From contig NW_026705569.1 in assembly GCF_029867415.1 (NCBI RefSeq), positions 124,001-188,000 on the forward strand: DNA of 64,000 nucleotides. The letters are read 5' to 3'. The DNA comes from Vicia villosa (Eukaryota; Streptophyta; Magnoliopsida; Fabales; Fabaceae). Below, piece by piece: positions 40,972-53,175 of the stretch; positions within the stretch are counted from its first letter, which is position 1; every line of letters starts with the position of its first letter. The notes beneath the pieces were generated by a model that worked only from the letters and a program-made list of their open reading frames with translations, was not told where the DNA came from and ran no database searches. The position numbers were made by a program, and so were the translations under genes.

Positions 40972-41199
40972 CAAAACCCTAATAATGAAGGAGCTTCGAT
41001 TTTTGGCACCGTTTCAACGAAATAGGAATATACCTTTCGAGAATTGGGTAATAATAATATATTCGGAAGTGTGAGTGAAAACACAAGGGCCTCGGCAATG
41101 CTAGGGCTAAGTTGTTGTGACGACGAGGAACGTTTTTGGTGTTAGGGCTGCGGAGCTTGTGGCAGCTGCTGAACGTTTTTGTTTGGGATTGTGTTCTTA

Positions 41200-41439
41200 T
41201 TTTTATTTGGGCTTTTAGTTTGGCCCAATTTTATTTAACCAATTATGTCTGAGAATTTTATCTGGAACCCTCTATTTTAGTCTTGGCACCCTCACACTTT
41301 ATACTTTATGACAAAATCACCCTTTTCATTATTTACCTCATTCAAAAGTTACATTTTGAAAAAAAAAAATCACTCTCAAAGAACAAATAAAAGCCAAAAA
41401 AATCGGGTAGTCTATTTAAAAAAAATATGGTAAAGTTAT
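41200..41439. other. No gene seen; upstream of the helicase gene
   Basis: Contains the presumed helicase promoter on the minus strand (40,972 upward). No clear TATA box is seen. Confidence 0.4.
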
Positions 41440-42400
41440 TACTTATCTAGAAGCAAAGGCAATATCTACATGTAGGTCTACCATCAGAGGTCCATTCACG
41501 GAAATGCAACATTTGTTGAAACTAATTCATGATGAGAAATGCATGTTCTAGACCAGAAACATGGAGGATTCAGATGTTATTGCTAATATATTATGGACAC
41601 ATCATGATTCTGTGAAGTTGTTAAACATATTTCATTCCATGTTGATCTTTGACTCTACATATAAAACCAACAAGTACCAGCTCCTACTACTTGAGATCCT
41701 TGGTGCAACATCAACCAAGTTGAATTTTTTTGTTGGTTTTGCCTACTTGGAAAATGAAAGGAGACAAACTTCACATGGACATTGATGGACATTGAGGAAG
41801 TTGGAAATGCAATGAGTACATCAAATCTAATAGGTAAGAGCATGATTTGGATCTATAGAACAAAGTCATGAATTCAAATAGTGTGTTTCAATTTTAGCAA
41901 CACTTGCAGCTATTTGAGATAGTTTGTGTTGACATATTAAGTATGTGCACTAAACATGGTTGACACCCTATATAGAAAAGTTTGTTGCTATATGGACTAA
42001 CTGGGTGACTCATTTAGGGATCACAATAACAAACATGTTCATCCTTGAGTACTAGTAAAAAAGATTTGTGTAGATGTTGGGATGTTGTGAACACCATGTT
42101 AAAGTTGCAACTAGGTGCAATTAGAGAATCGTTTCAAAAAAGTGTTACCAACATTGAACATCGTTATAACACTCTATTTTACTCGAGATTGCATAATTTC
42201 TTATCGAGACAGTGCATACAACACATTGCAAAAAAGTTGGTGAAGACAAGGTTACATGTGGTTTCTTCATTTGGAAAACATATGAGTTACCTTATGTGTG
42301 TGAACTTGCTGATCTTCATATATAACCCTTGTTTCGTACTAGAACCAGAATTGGTATTCATCGATGATGGAAAACCCTAATTTAGTGACGCTGATTTCTG
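41440..42400 (+). pseudogene. MULE transposase relic
   Basis: 41,470-41,780 reads MEDSDVIANILWTHHDSVKLLNIFHSMLI.. with the catalytic-region word FDSTYKTNKYQLLLLEILG, typical of the MULE transposase domain (first Asp of the DDE triad in DSTYKTN). After a stretch with stops, 42,045-42,380 continues with DLCRCWDVVNTMLKLQ, NIEHRYNT and HNFLSRQCI, a region lying before the SWIM zinc finger in these proteins. The middle of the enzyme is frameshifted and the SWIM finger is unreadable. No TIRs were found around it. It shows that autonomous Mutator-like elements were present in this genome. Confidence 0.8.
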
Positions 42401-44067
42401 ATACGGTGGCGCAGAATGGACCTGCAAGGTTAGCACTCCAACACCAAACTCAGTTCATAGTCCAAGATGAGTATAGTGAAAATTAGAGATTATAAAAGTG
42501 TACCTTGAATCTCGCAGGTGCTGCCTTTATACGCTGGATTATTTTGATTGGGCTTGCATTTGGTTGGGGCTTTGGCCAACCCATAACACTTTCCCCAAAG
42601 GCTTAGTTGGGTGATAATCAGTCGGGGAAGTCTTCAAAGTCGTGGCTAGCCTCTTAAAAGTGGTGTCTGACCTTGGAGAGAAGTGGGAACATTTGGATAT
42701 ATTACAAAATTAGTGGGAGACAAGCAAATTAAGTGCTCTTCCATCATTGAAATGTTTTGCCGATTTTTTTCTACATGTGGCTTTAGGCGATCTGCTTATG
42801 GTATGTCACTTTCTCCTATTGCACTTGAGTTCACTTGAGTTTTTTTATATTCCCTATGAGAAATTCATCCATTAATCTTATAGCTTCTATCTCCCGCTAA
42901 TCTGGTTTATTGGCTACCTTCATCGTTATATAAGGGTTTTCAAGTTTTAGGAAAACTTTTTGCTTCCCTTAGGAATCAATTTTTACTTGAGCGATTTTCC
43001 CTCTTCTTTTCCAAGAGTATTTCTCAGAGTGATCGCTATTCTTTGAACAAAATTTCCACTCTCCCATTTGAGATTTTCATTTCACGTCAGATTCTGCTTC
43101 TCCTAAGTACCATCCTTACTCAAGCGTTTCCATATCTTCACCATTTCCTTCACCATAGCCAATAAGAACGATAGGCCCATAAATTTGTCTAGCAATTATG
43201 GGAATGATGATTCCTCTCCCTTAGTTAGGGTAGAAGTATCTTATAATCCAAATCCTTCTCTCTTAATCATTGATAATTCAGTCCATGATGTCATATATGT
43301 ATCTAATGACATTAACTTAGAAAAGCTTTCTAGAGGATCTTCGTGAAAGGATGCTTCTTCCAATTATTCTTTTTTTGGTGTTTTCTTCTTTGATGACGAT
43401 GAAGAAGATGAACGAGTAGGAACTTTGACTTCGCCTACTCGGTTGACTCCAAAAATGAAGGTTGTTATTTTGAATATGGAGAACGCTAAAAATTGCATCA
43501 AGACTTATCGAAAAGCTTACAGTCAAGACCCAAGCGATACTAACATCAAGGATCATCTAAAACGTGGAGCCTGGTCGGATGAAGTTAGTTGACTTAAACT
43601 CTTTGAGATCTTTAAGGCCGATGAGTTTCCCTTGTAAAAGGATATGTTAGTGGAGTCGATTGAGACAAACAAATACATTTGGGTGGACTCGGATTTAGTG
43701 GGGACCCCCTCCATTTTCACTTGTTTTTTTTTTTTACGATATTTTCATTTCTCTAATTCACAAACGTGCCATCTTCTAAGAATGTGGCTTCGTGCCAATA
43801 ACTACTTTTGTTAGTAGTGCTACAAATAAAAAACACGATAAAATTATCAAATTGTCCGAGTATACTTTGGTAACCTTGAAAAAAGTCCACCCAATTTATA
43901 TTAAATTGTCTTTGTAACTCGATTAACATCTCTTTGACTGAGGAGAAACTCAATTAATCCTAAATTCGACTGCTTGCTAATCTCGTATAACAAATTATAT
44001 ATTTTTAACAGTAAATGATGACATATTAAAAATGAAATTAAATATTTTCACTCATAAAGAAATTATC
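42401..44067. other. Unassigned, probably retroelement debris
   Basis: Less AT-rich than the spacers and with fragments of open frame (for example 43,320-43,640 plus, with an acidic FFDDDEEDE stretch). No domain, LTR or TIR could be named. Confidence 0.4.
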
Positions 44068-44347
44068 ATACCACCTAGAACTGTCAAATGGGTCGGTAAA
44101 GCCCAATTCGCTTCAGGTCGATGGGCCAAAATGTTTAAATGACCTGACACGACCCAGTTGCTTAATATGTTAAAAAAATAGTCTGGCCCGTTTTTCAAAG
44201 GCCCGTGAAGCCCAATGGGTCAGCCCGACCCTTATTTTAATATTATAATTTTAATTTATAAAAAGGATGTAATGGATAAAAGCTACAAAACATAAGTAGA
44301 GAGTCGTCATAAACTTAGTTAAGTGATGTTTAAAATATTCATCAAAT

Positions 44348-44350
<3 letters not shown>

Positions 44351-44406
<56 letters not shown>
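44351..44406. repeat. (TA)n microsatellite
   Basis: Pure TA array of about 56 bp. Confidence 0.95.
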
Positions 44407-44410
<4 letters not shown>

Positions 44411-44420
44411 ATTAGATATA

Positions 44421-44940
<520 letters not shown>

Positions 44941-44991
<51 letters not shown>
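44941..44991. repeat. (TA)n microsatellite
   Basis: Pure TA array of about 51 bp. Confidence 0.95.
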
Positions 44992-44993
<2 letters not shown>

Positions 44994-45305
44994 ACGAAAA
45001 CATCCATGTAAAAGTGCAAAATAACTTAATACTAACACCAATACTTATCAATTTTTTTCTTCATCTCACAACCATTTCTCTGATTACATCATCTTGAAAA
45101 TATATCTTCATCCTCTTTAACTTTTCTTTATCACTTGAAAAAACACATTTATGCAATCATATCTCATCTCGATTATTTTTCTCTAATATTTACCAAAATC
45201 ATTTTTTAATAGATCAGCCAGAAGCCCGCTTGGCCCGCCTAGCCTGACTCATAAAAAACATAGGTCCGATGGATTGAGCCTAAAAAAATAATATCGTATT
45301 TTTTA

Positions 45306-46626
45306 GGCTTAATACATCTTTTGGTCCTTTAACTTAATTTTGATCTCTTATTTAATAAACGTTATATTTTAGTCCCTCAAAAACAATTCGGTTAGCCAAT
45401 TTAGTACATTCCGTTAACTTTTAACTTTAAATGTATTAGGTGGAACAATATTCTTTAGTATCCACCGTAAACTTTATTATTTTCGAATTTTAACCATTTG
45501 TTTTTTTAACGAATTTTACACCGTTGAATTTTGAGAGTCTATTAACTATAATGATACACCATCAACACCTAATATTTCTTTCCTATCTTCATCTTCTCCA
45601 CCTTCGTCTTCATCACCATCTTCATAGATTTTCATCCAAAACCCAGAAAATTCTAAAAAAAATTAAAATTTTAAAAATCAACAAATCTAAATCTCTCAAC
45701 AAGAGAAACAACAACTCTCATTAACAAATTGAACCCCAAAATGTTACTTTGATAATCAAAATTCATATGTTTCAATTTTGCCCAAATTCAAAAACCTAAT
45801 TTTAACAAATACTGATTATTTCTCATTAACAGATATTGATTATTTCTCACTCAAATTTAAAATTTGTTGAAACAGTATTGTTTAAACTTTTGCAACATTC
45901 ATCACACTTTGTTCGTGTGAAATGAAAAGTGAAGGAAGAAAAAGCTAGATATGAAAAATGCTTTTCACATTTAATTTTAAATTTGCTTTTTAAAGAGAGG
46001 AAATATGTGTTAATGCAGGAAAAGGGTATAGTAATAAAAATATATAAAATAAAAAATATAAACATATACATAGAGCTCAAATTGATGAATGAATTGTTTC
46101 ATGGGTCATAATACGATATTCATTAGAAAAGTCTACGAATGAACTTTCTGACTTTAATTTGGATGAAGATGGTGATGAAGATTAAGATGAAGATGGTGAT
46201 GAAGATTAAGATGAAGAAGGTGATGAACTTTCTGTTTTTCAAGTTTTAATTTATTTTTTTTTGGAACTTCCTGGATTTTGGATGAATATGGTGATGAAGA
46301 TTAAGATGAAGAAGGAGGAAGATGAAGATAGTTAAAGAAAAATTAGGTGTTGTTGGTGTACCGTTATAATTAATAAACCATCAAGATCTAAAGGTGTAAA
46401 ATTAGTTGGAAAAATCAAATGGTTAAAATTAAAAAAAATAATGAAGTCTATGGTGGTCACTCAACAACATTGTCTTACCTAAGACATTTAAAGTTAAAAA
46501 TTAACGGAATGAACTAAATTTGACTAACGGAATAGTTTTTGAAGAATTAAAATGTAACATTTATTAAATAAGAGACCAAATTGAAACCTTAAATTAAATT
46601 AAGGGACCGCGGCACCAATTAAGCAT
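45306..46626. mobile_element. MULE with long terminal inverted repeats
   Basis: Left 45,306-45,600 and right 46,330-46,626 are inverted, imperfect arms: GGCTTAATAC.. TTTTGGTCC.. TTATTTAATAAACGTTA.. TTCCGTTAACTTTTAACTTT against their complements. The arms stretch to ACACCTAATATTTC / GAAAAATTAGGTGT, about 300 bp. Flanks TATTTTTTA (45,297-45,305) and TATTTTTAA (46,627-46,635) agree at eight of nine positions. The centre contains a GATGAAGATG minisatellite (46,165-46,320) and no transposase. Confidence 0.75.
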
Positions 46627-46708
46627 ATTTTTAAGGCATTTTGTGGCTTGACCCGCACTAAATTATTGAACTTATGGCCGAACCTATTTTGACAGCTCTA
46701 TTACCATC

Positions 46709-47344
46709 ATATATTTAATGTAGGAACTCAAGCTTTTATTATACCATAGAAAATTAAAATCTTTGTAACTTGGAATTATGAAATGTCGTCATAGATAGAC
46801 TTACAAGTTGGTTGAGATATTGTCTCATTTGAAAGCAAAGAAAAAACGGATGCAAAAACATATTTTATGGGTAGATTATTAATTTCAAAATCATTTTTAA
46901 AAGACAAAAACACACACTCCTATACATGTTCTAAATCCGAGCAATACGGTATATTTTCTTAACACTTGTTTCCAATTTCCAAACCACATTTGTGGGGGAT
47001 GCATTGTATGCGTACGTTTCATAATCTTTGAACCAGAACAGAACCGTTGGTGGTTGTTTGAAAACAAAGGAAGTGGAATCAATTGTTGGAAGTTGACAGT
47101 TTCCTCCTGTTTCGTCATTTCCAAAACTGATTTTCCCATGATTTATGAAATCGTTAATTCCATCGCTTTCGTTACAATTTTTCTCCTAACTATCATCATC
47201 GCTGAAAGTTCCACCATTCAACCATAACGGTTTAGCCTCCAAGTCTGTCTCCTGCATTGCATTCCATAATATCACTTCTTCTTTTTTTATATTCTAATGA
47301 GAAAATAAATATGAGAATTAATTTTAAGAGTTGAATGATAGTGT
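46709..47344. other. No gene recognised
   Basis: Contains an 80-codon minus-strand open stretch (47,139-46,897) with no recognisable domain. Nothing else supports a gene. Confidence 0.4.
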
Positions 47345-47352
47345 ATTGTCGG

Positions 47353-47559
47353 CAGGGGCGGAGCCAAGGCCCAGCTAGCCCAGACAGGCTCCCAGACTCA
47401 ACCCCTATTTTCTTTGTACTCCCCACAATTTAATAGTCGATTTTTAGACAAAATTAGGGACAAAATTAGTAAAAATAGAGTTTGAAAATTAAAATAAATG
47501 AATAATTAATGGTGTAAAATTTTTGCCCAGGCTATCTAAAATTCCTGGCTCCGCCACTG
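47353..47559. mobile_element. hAT MITE, 207 bp
   Basis: Ends are CAGGGGCGGAGCCA and TGGCTCCGCCACTG, with a perfect 8-bp duplication ATTGTCGG at 47,345-47,352 and 47,560-47,567. Confidence 0.96.
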
Positions 47560-47689
47560 ATTGTCGGTGTAAAAATATTTTATACAATCAAAATATTTTA
47601 AAATGTTAAATTATAAAAATATTTTTAAATTTACCGTATGACTTAACAAAATACATAGTTATTATTGATTGACAGTGTAAAAATACATC

Positions 47690-48171
47690 GGGTCTGTTTG
47701 GTAAAAATAGCGGTTGACTGATAAGCTAGCTGATAGCTTATAGCTTATGACTGATGGCTGATGACTGATGACTTATAGCTTATAGCGGATGGTTGAGACT
47801 GATAGCTTATAAGCTAATTGAAGTGTTTGGTAAAATTAACGTTTCAATTAACTTATTAATGTAAAATGACATAAAAGATATTTAATATATATTTATTTTA
47901 TTTTAAATTAAAATAAATTACAAGGGTTAAAAATGAATTTTAATTAAAATAATAAGGATAAAAAAGGAAGAAAAAATGATAAGCTATAAGACATAAGCTA
48001 AAACGCTATTTGAAATAGCGTCTGGAAAATAAGCTATAAGCTAGTAAAATAAGCTATAAGCTCGTGATGAAAAGACCGTTACCAAACGGGTCTAAATTAT
48101 CATACGAGCTTATAAGACATAAGACATAAGCTATAAGCTCGAAAACTTGACTTGACTTACCAAACAGAGCC
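47690..48171. mobile_element. TIR element with ATAAGCTATAAGCT subterminal repeats
   Basis: Ends GGGTCTGTTTGGTAA and (complement at the right) GGCTCTGTTTGGTAA are flanked by ATC on both sides (47,687-47,689 and 48,172-48,174). Many AGCTTATAGCTTAT words lie near the left end and their complements near the right. A 3-bp target duplication would suit PIF/Harbinger, but the superfamily is not certain. Confidence 0.7.
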
Positions 48172-48349
48172 ATCATCTACTTCTCTAATTTGAAATCTTA
48201 GAAATGTAAAAGATTTATTTAATAATAACATATTATATTTGCCCCCATAACTATTCTAGCTGCTAAAAATAATTATTATTATTTTATTATTCGTAATGAG
48301 CAATATATTACTAAAAGAGTGAAACACTTATTATTCTTTTAATTTTAGA

Positions 48350-48694
48350 AGAGTTCAAGTCCTTCCTCTTTAATTGTGAGAAAATCTTGAGGAAGATGAA
48401 GCGCAAAGTGGTGTCGGTTATTTGATTTGCCATAGTTTGGAGTATATGGCTAATGAAGAATGATATTATTTTTAATAATGTTAGTCCGAGTTTCGTTGAT
48501 TGTATGACGACCATAGTTTTTAGATATTGGATTTGGCTATCTTCCTTTTGTAAGAATATTGATTGTAGTAACATTTACACCTAGAACACTTTTCCTCTCC
48601 TTTGTTTTGAGATGAATTAGCTGTTTCGGTGTTTGTATTGTCGGGTGGAGCTCCCTTTAGCTTCCTTTAATAGAATCCTTGCCTATTAAAAAAA
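48350..48694 (+). mobile_element. LINE 3' fragment with perfect TSD
   Basis: A 17-bp duplication ATTCTTTTAATTTTAGA at 48,333-48,349 and 48,695-48,711 encloses the last codons of a LINE ORF2 (FAIVWSIWLMKNDIIFNN), a short 3' UTR and an A-run (48,688-48,694). It is an extreme 5' truncation and plus-oriented. Confidence 0.93.
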
Positions 48695-48749
48695 ATTCTT
48701 TTAATTTTAGATACATGAATAGATGAACTTATTCACTCTTTTTTTAACA

Positions 48750-48933
48750 TACACTAGTAAAAGACCCGTGCATTCGCACGGGTCGATATAAACAATAAAT
48801 AAATATATAACGATGGTTAATAAATATATATAAAAGATACACAAATTAAAAATAAAAAACAATTGAAATTATAATTGTCAAATAAATATTAATTTAATCT
48901 AGTTAGAAATATATACTTTAGTAGAAAAAATAA
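48750..48933. repeat. Repeat with GACCCGTGC..GCACGGGTC hairpin, left part
   Basis: Contains the hairpin GACCCGTGCATTCGCACGGGTC at about 48,763 and the words AACGATGGTTAA and ATATACTTTAGTAGAAAAAATAA. The same words recur in 52,169-52,740, so the PMD element at 48,934-52,160 was inserted into a member of this repeat family. Confidence 0.65.
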
Positions 48934-49001
48934 GAAAATTTCTTTAGCCCCCTCCCTATGGGGGTCACCCCCAGCGAAAAACCCAAATTACCCCTGCTTT
49001 G

Positions 49002-49195
49002 GAAATGAACTTCCGAAGCTTTGATTTTTTTAAAAAAATTTCCACAATTCGGAAGTGCATCTCCGAAAACACCTCATGGGGGGTGTGTTCGGAGATGAAC
49101 TTCCGAAAACACCTCATGGGGGGTGTGTTCGGAGATGAACTTCCGAAAACACCTTTGTTCAGATTTTGAGGGGTTTCGGAAATGCACTTCCGAAT
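49002..49195. repeat. Palindrome array, left subterminal, with 40-bp tandem duplication
   Basis: Palindromes near 49,002, 49,049, 49,088, 49,128 and 49,174. The unit GGGGTGTGTTCGGAGATGAA.. ending in AACACCTCATGG is tandemly duplicated at 49,079-49,118 and 49,119-49,155. Confidence 0.85.
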
Positions 49196-49433
49196 TATGC
49201 AGAAACAGAGATTTTTTTTTATGTTTTTCTTAACAGTTTCGTATTTTTAATTAAAAGAAACCGGGAAATAAAATAAACGACATATAAAGGTGAAAATACT
49301 AATATGATAAAAAAAGTAATATATACAACCGATCTGAATCCAAACAATAATAATAATAATGTGCTAAAGATACAATCCGAAAACAAAAAATAAATAAACC
49401 CGACCACTACTGGGTGTGCCTAACCCTCTCTCC

Positions 49434-51467
49434 CTAGGACCTCCTCTGCCGCCTGTATGCCGCCGCACGGCCCGCATAAGTGACGATCATCTCCATCACG
49501 GCCACAACCTCTGGACTGCCCTGCTGAACGACACCTCGATCCAACGCGTCCCGCCCAAGCATCTCTATCCGCTGGCAGATCGACATGAGATCAATGACGT
49601 GGTCATCCTCGGCCTGCTGGTTCTCCAGGATCTCCTCGTGTGCTGGCCTAGGAGCGCCGGGAACGTCGGGTCTCAGCAGAGGATGTGACACCCGATAGAA
49701 CCATGTGACGTATCCCTCCTCACTGTGCCAGTCCTGTGTGACCCGAGTGAGACGGTACTCCTGCGGTACCACATGATGCTGCCAGTCCTCCCATAAGGCA
49801 GTGAGCTGCACTCGGGTCACTGTGTCGGGAGCAGCCTCAAAGGGTGACCTGGGTATCCGCTGCACGAATCTGAACTGACGCATGCACCGCTCAGGGAGAT
49901 ACCGGACCATGATGGTAGTCCCGCATGCCAGCCAGCCTGAATATAGAGCAATGTCGTCAAAGGGGACAATCTGAGCGTAGTCGCTGAACGGCCTCCAGGT
50001 GACGTCGTCGTGCATCGTGCGGTCCAGGTATCCACGGTATGGTCCCATCGCATCGTTCCCCCTCTGGAGAACGTATCTGGCGGCCCTGGGCATGGCGTCC
50101 ACGTACGCAGGATCGATGTGAAAGCCGTGGATGCGGGAGAAGTAGGAGATGATCCAGCTCTGAAACAGAAACACGATAATGTATTAAAAATAAATACGAA
50201 ACATAAATAAATAAATAAATAAATACGATAATGTATTAAAATAAAACGTACCGTAAGTAGTGTGCAGGATCCGACCAACTGCCTCGTCCTCTAGTTGGAG
50301 GCCTCATTCAGCTTCTGGTAGAGGTATGCCAGAGTAGCTGCCCCTCAGTTCCACTGGTGAACGGTATCCAGGTCCATGAAGTAGCGGAGGTAGGTCACGT
50401 CGACGTACCTTGCACTCTTGTCCACAAAGCATGCAGCGCCTACCACATGCATGTACCAGCACCGGATAGCGCAGCCGCGGTGATACTGTGTGAATAGCTC
50501 GTCACCCTCCTACTCGGCCTCGGCCGCCGCGTCCAGGTGGTGCTCAAAATAGCAGCTCAGTGTGGTGAACCGGACATGAGGCCCAGATGTCGTGACGCAC
50601 TCAAAGTGAGCAACCTCGTGCTCCATGCCCAAATAGAGCGTCATCCACTCAATGGCCTCGACCCTCTGGATCCGGGAGTGGTGCAACAGCGCCCCCCTAA
50701 TCGGCAGGTGGAGAAGACACTGCACGTCATGCAAGGTGATCGTCATCTCCCCAACCGGCAAGTGGAAAGAGGACGTCTCCTTGTGGCAGCGCTCCTTAAA
50801 TGCCCCCTGCATGCCGGTGCTGATGGTGGTGTACCCCGTCATGCAGAGCCCGCTAAGCCCTGAACCTCGCACATGGTCGTTAAACCACTCAGCTGCTGGT
50901 TTAAACAGACTGAAAATCTTTCGGGCGTGGTTCACCATTTTCAACGACTCTCTCTTATGTTACAAAAAAAAACAAATAAGCGACATGTATTAAATAAGCG
51001 ACAAATAAACGGTTAAATTATAAAAAATGGTGACAAATAAACTGTTAAATTATAAAAAATACCTCTCCCTCCCAGATACACCGAGCGACGTGATCGTGGT
51101 AGTGAATCGGCACAGAAGTGTCAAAGGGCCCTCCCAGATAGTTGTCCTCCTGCTCATCCTCCTCCCTGGCTGGAGGGTCAACATCCGGTACCCCCTCCGG
51201 CTCGTGGTAAAGCACTGCCGCCACCTCCTCCTCATCTTCCTCCTCCTCCTCCTCTCGCTGGCGGGAAGAAGATACCTGAGCCAGCCGACTCCTAGATCCT
51301 GAAGCAGATGTACCCTCTCCCTCGCCCACGGGAACTCGCACACGTCGTCCCCGGCCCTGCCCCCGTCCCTGTGTCGACGCCAGCTGCGCCGCCGCCCGCT
51401 CGCGTCTAGCCGACGTAGTCTGGGTCTCCCTACCCTGTCTGATGCGTGCTGGTTGGTTGCCTGACAT
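49434..51467 (-). pseudogene. Plant mobile domain (PMD) gene, three exons, with in-frame stops
   Basis: Plant mobile domain proteins (MAIN/MAIL type and transposon-borne relatives) act in silencing and genome stability when host-encoded. Here the gene lies inside a TIR element. Exons: 51,467-51,063, 50,953-50,252 and 50,159-49,434, all phase 0 with GT..AG. Exon 1 starts MSGNQPAR and has an Arg-rich then Glu-rich low-complexity region. Exon 2 shows the domain signature VNHARKIF and FHLPVGEMTITLHDVQCLLH, GAATLAYLYQKL and QLVGSCTLL. Exon 3 continues SWIISYFSRIHGF and WRPF. Exon 2 has three in-frame stops: at about 50,510, near 50,358 (at the Trp expected before GAATLAY) and near 50,296. The gene as it stands is therefore broken, although all splice sites are preserved. 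Confidence 0.85.
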
Positions 51468-51539
51468 GTTCCTGTAAACAATTGAAATCGATTAATATGC
51501 GAGACAAAAGAAAAAAACTAAAAAAATTGAACTTCTGAT

Positions 51540-52095
51540 ACAATTCGGAAGTTCATTTTCGAAACTGGGATGGAGGTGTTTTCGGAAATGAACTTCCGAA
51601 ACACCCCTGCGAGGAAGTTTTCTGCAACTTCCATGGAAGACCCCTAAACCAAACATCAAACCTATGTCTACACATTCTAAACATCCTAAATATCAGTATA
51701 AACCTAACCTAATACATTTTTTGCTATTTGTAAACACCCTAATATACATTTTAATCATAGATCTTAAAATCAAAATGCTTACCGATTGAATAGATTGGAG
51801 GACTTTTGAATGTAATAGAGCAAGTAGATGGAGCCTTTGAGGTAGCTTGGAACTGGTTTGCACAAAAATCTCTTGGGGTTGAGTTTGGAAGAAGATTAGG
51901 GTAAATGATTAGGGGAAGGGGGCTGTTTTGCTTAATCTGCAAAACGCGCAGTATTTCGGAAATGAACTTCCGAAATGCTGTTTTCGGAAATGAACTTCCG
52001 AAATAAGACAATTTTTTCAAAAAAAAAAGGCGCTTTCGGAGATGCATCTCCGAAAACACCTTTTTCTTGCATTTCGGAAATGCATTTCCGAAGTT
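51540..52095. repeat. Palindrome array, right subterminal
   Basis: Palindromes near 51,544, 51,580, 51,955, 51,983, 52,034 and 52,074. They lie in the presumed 5' region of the PMD gene and its 5' flank, so they could act on transcription as well as on transposition (inference). Confidence 0.85.
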
Positions 52096-52168
52096 AGGGG
52101 TAGTTTGGGTTTTTCACTAGAGGTGACCAAGAAGACATGGGGGTTGATAAAGAAATTTTCAAAAATAA

Positions 52169-52740
52169 ATAAAATAATTAAGTAGTCATCTACCCGTGCG
52201 TTCGCACACATTATACAATATAGTTATAATCTATCGTGAGTAGTCATCTACCCGTGCGTTCGCACGTATTGCACAATATTATAAATAATAAATAAATATA
52301 ATATATGTGATTATATTTATTTGATTTGGTAACAGGTACTAAACTTTTTTGTCCAAATTTTGTTTATTGTCACTCATACCCCTATCTTATTATAAGCATT
52401 TGAAATCTTTTTACTTATTTTAAATAAAAATTTCAATATATTTAATAGATTAATTTTTTCAAAAATATCAGTTATAGGTTAATATGTACATATAAAAAAT
52501 AAATGAAATAATTAAGTATTTATCTATCACAGTTGTAAATAAATATAATATAATGATGGTTAAAAATGTAAATAAAATATATACACATTAAGTAGCTTTG
52601 TCTCGTAGCTTTGTCCCGTCGAAAAATATATATTTTAGTAGAAAAATAAGGAAAATAATTAAGAAATCATTTACCCGTGTGTTCACACGGTTCATACAAT
52701 GTTATTATAAGAGGTGTGTAGGTTTCCCAAGAAGTTATGG
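52169..52740. repeat. Repeat with CCCGTGCGTTCGCACG hairpins, right part
   Basis: The phrase TCATCTACCCGTGCGTTCGCAC occurs at 52,187 and 52,244 and a variant (ATTTACCCGTGTGTTCACAC) at about 52,670. AAAAATATATATTTTAGTAGAAAAATAAGG near 52,624 matches the word just left of the PMD element. The class is unknown; the short hairpin near an end could suit a Helitron, but no CTRR end was found. Confidence 0.6.
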
Positions 52741-53133
52741 AGGCAAGTCATAATGAATTTGGTTTTATCAATACGTTAATGAATGGTCTGCAATAAATAA
52801 AATTATTAAAATAGGCTTTTTAGTAAAAGGTATAATAGGTTTTTTTTAGTAAAACTTATAATAGGTAATCATGGTACTACATCTTAATGATTACTTTGAA
52901 AATAAATATACTATCTTAAAATTTAAGAAATTTTATATTATAGGCTTGTTTATATATTTTACCTGTAATATATTAGTTGACATAGTATATTTTTATTTGT
53001 AATTGAATTTGGGAAAAAAAATAAAATTTATGTAATTGAAATGAATATTATAATTAAAAAAATTATTTAATATTATATTAAATAATTATTTCTCTTAATT
53101 TGTTTACAAATAAGATAGTTATTTTATAATAAA
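52741..53133. other. No gene seen; left flank of the viral block
   Basis: Strongly AT-rich, without ORF. It ends in TAATAAA directly before the CACTA-like terminus. Confidence 0.5.
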
Positions 53134-53175
53134 CACTACTAGAAAAAGTTAAAATAGCCACGGAAATTTAAAATA
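53134..53175 (+). mobile_element. CACTA-like terminus fused to a viral ORF (left)
   Basis: CACTACTAGAAAAAGTTAAA begins at 53,134 and runs up to the ATG of the viral small ORF at 53,176. The same 42 bp precede the inverted copy of that ORF at 59,738-59,697 with one or two differences. The motif appears a third time at 59,818. The flanking bases differ at all three places, which marks 53,134 as a real boundary. Confidence 0.75.

Larger units (their letters stand above)
48934..52160 (-). mobile_element. TIR element carrying a plant-mobile-domain gene
   Basis: Ends GAAAATTTCTTTA (48,934) and TAAAGAAATTTTC (ending 52,160) extend as imperfect TIRs through the GGGGGT..GGTCACC region. They are flanked by AAAAATAA on both sides (48,926-48,933 and 52,161-52,168). 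That is an exact 8-bp duplication, although in AT-rich sequence. At least eleven 20-bp palindromes of type TTCGGAAATGAACTTCCGAA lie in the subterminal parts. The only gene inside is the PMD gene; no transposase domain was found, so mobility must have depended on another element. Confidence 0.8.

Noticed and set aside
40972..40974. One-codon upstream start of the helicase
   Set aside because: The codon is TTG; the ATG at 40,971 is the natural start.
49416..51302. Plus-strand open frames across the PMD element
   Set aside because: Antisense shadows of the PMD exons, which have the family signature on the minus strand.
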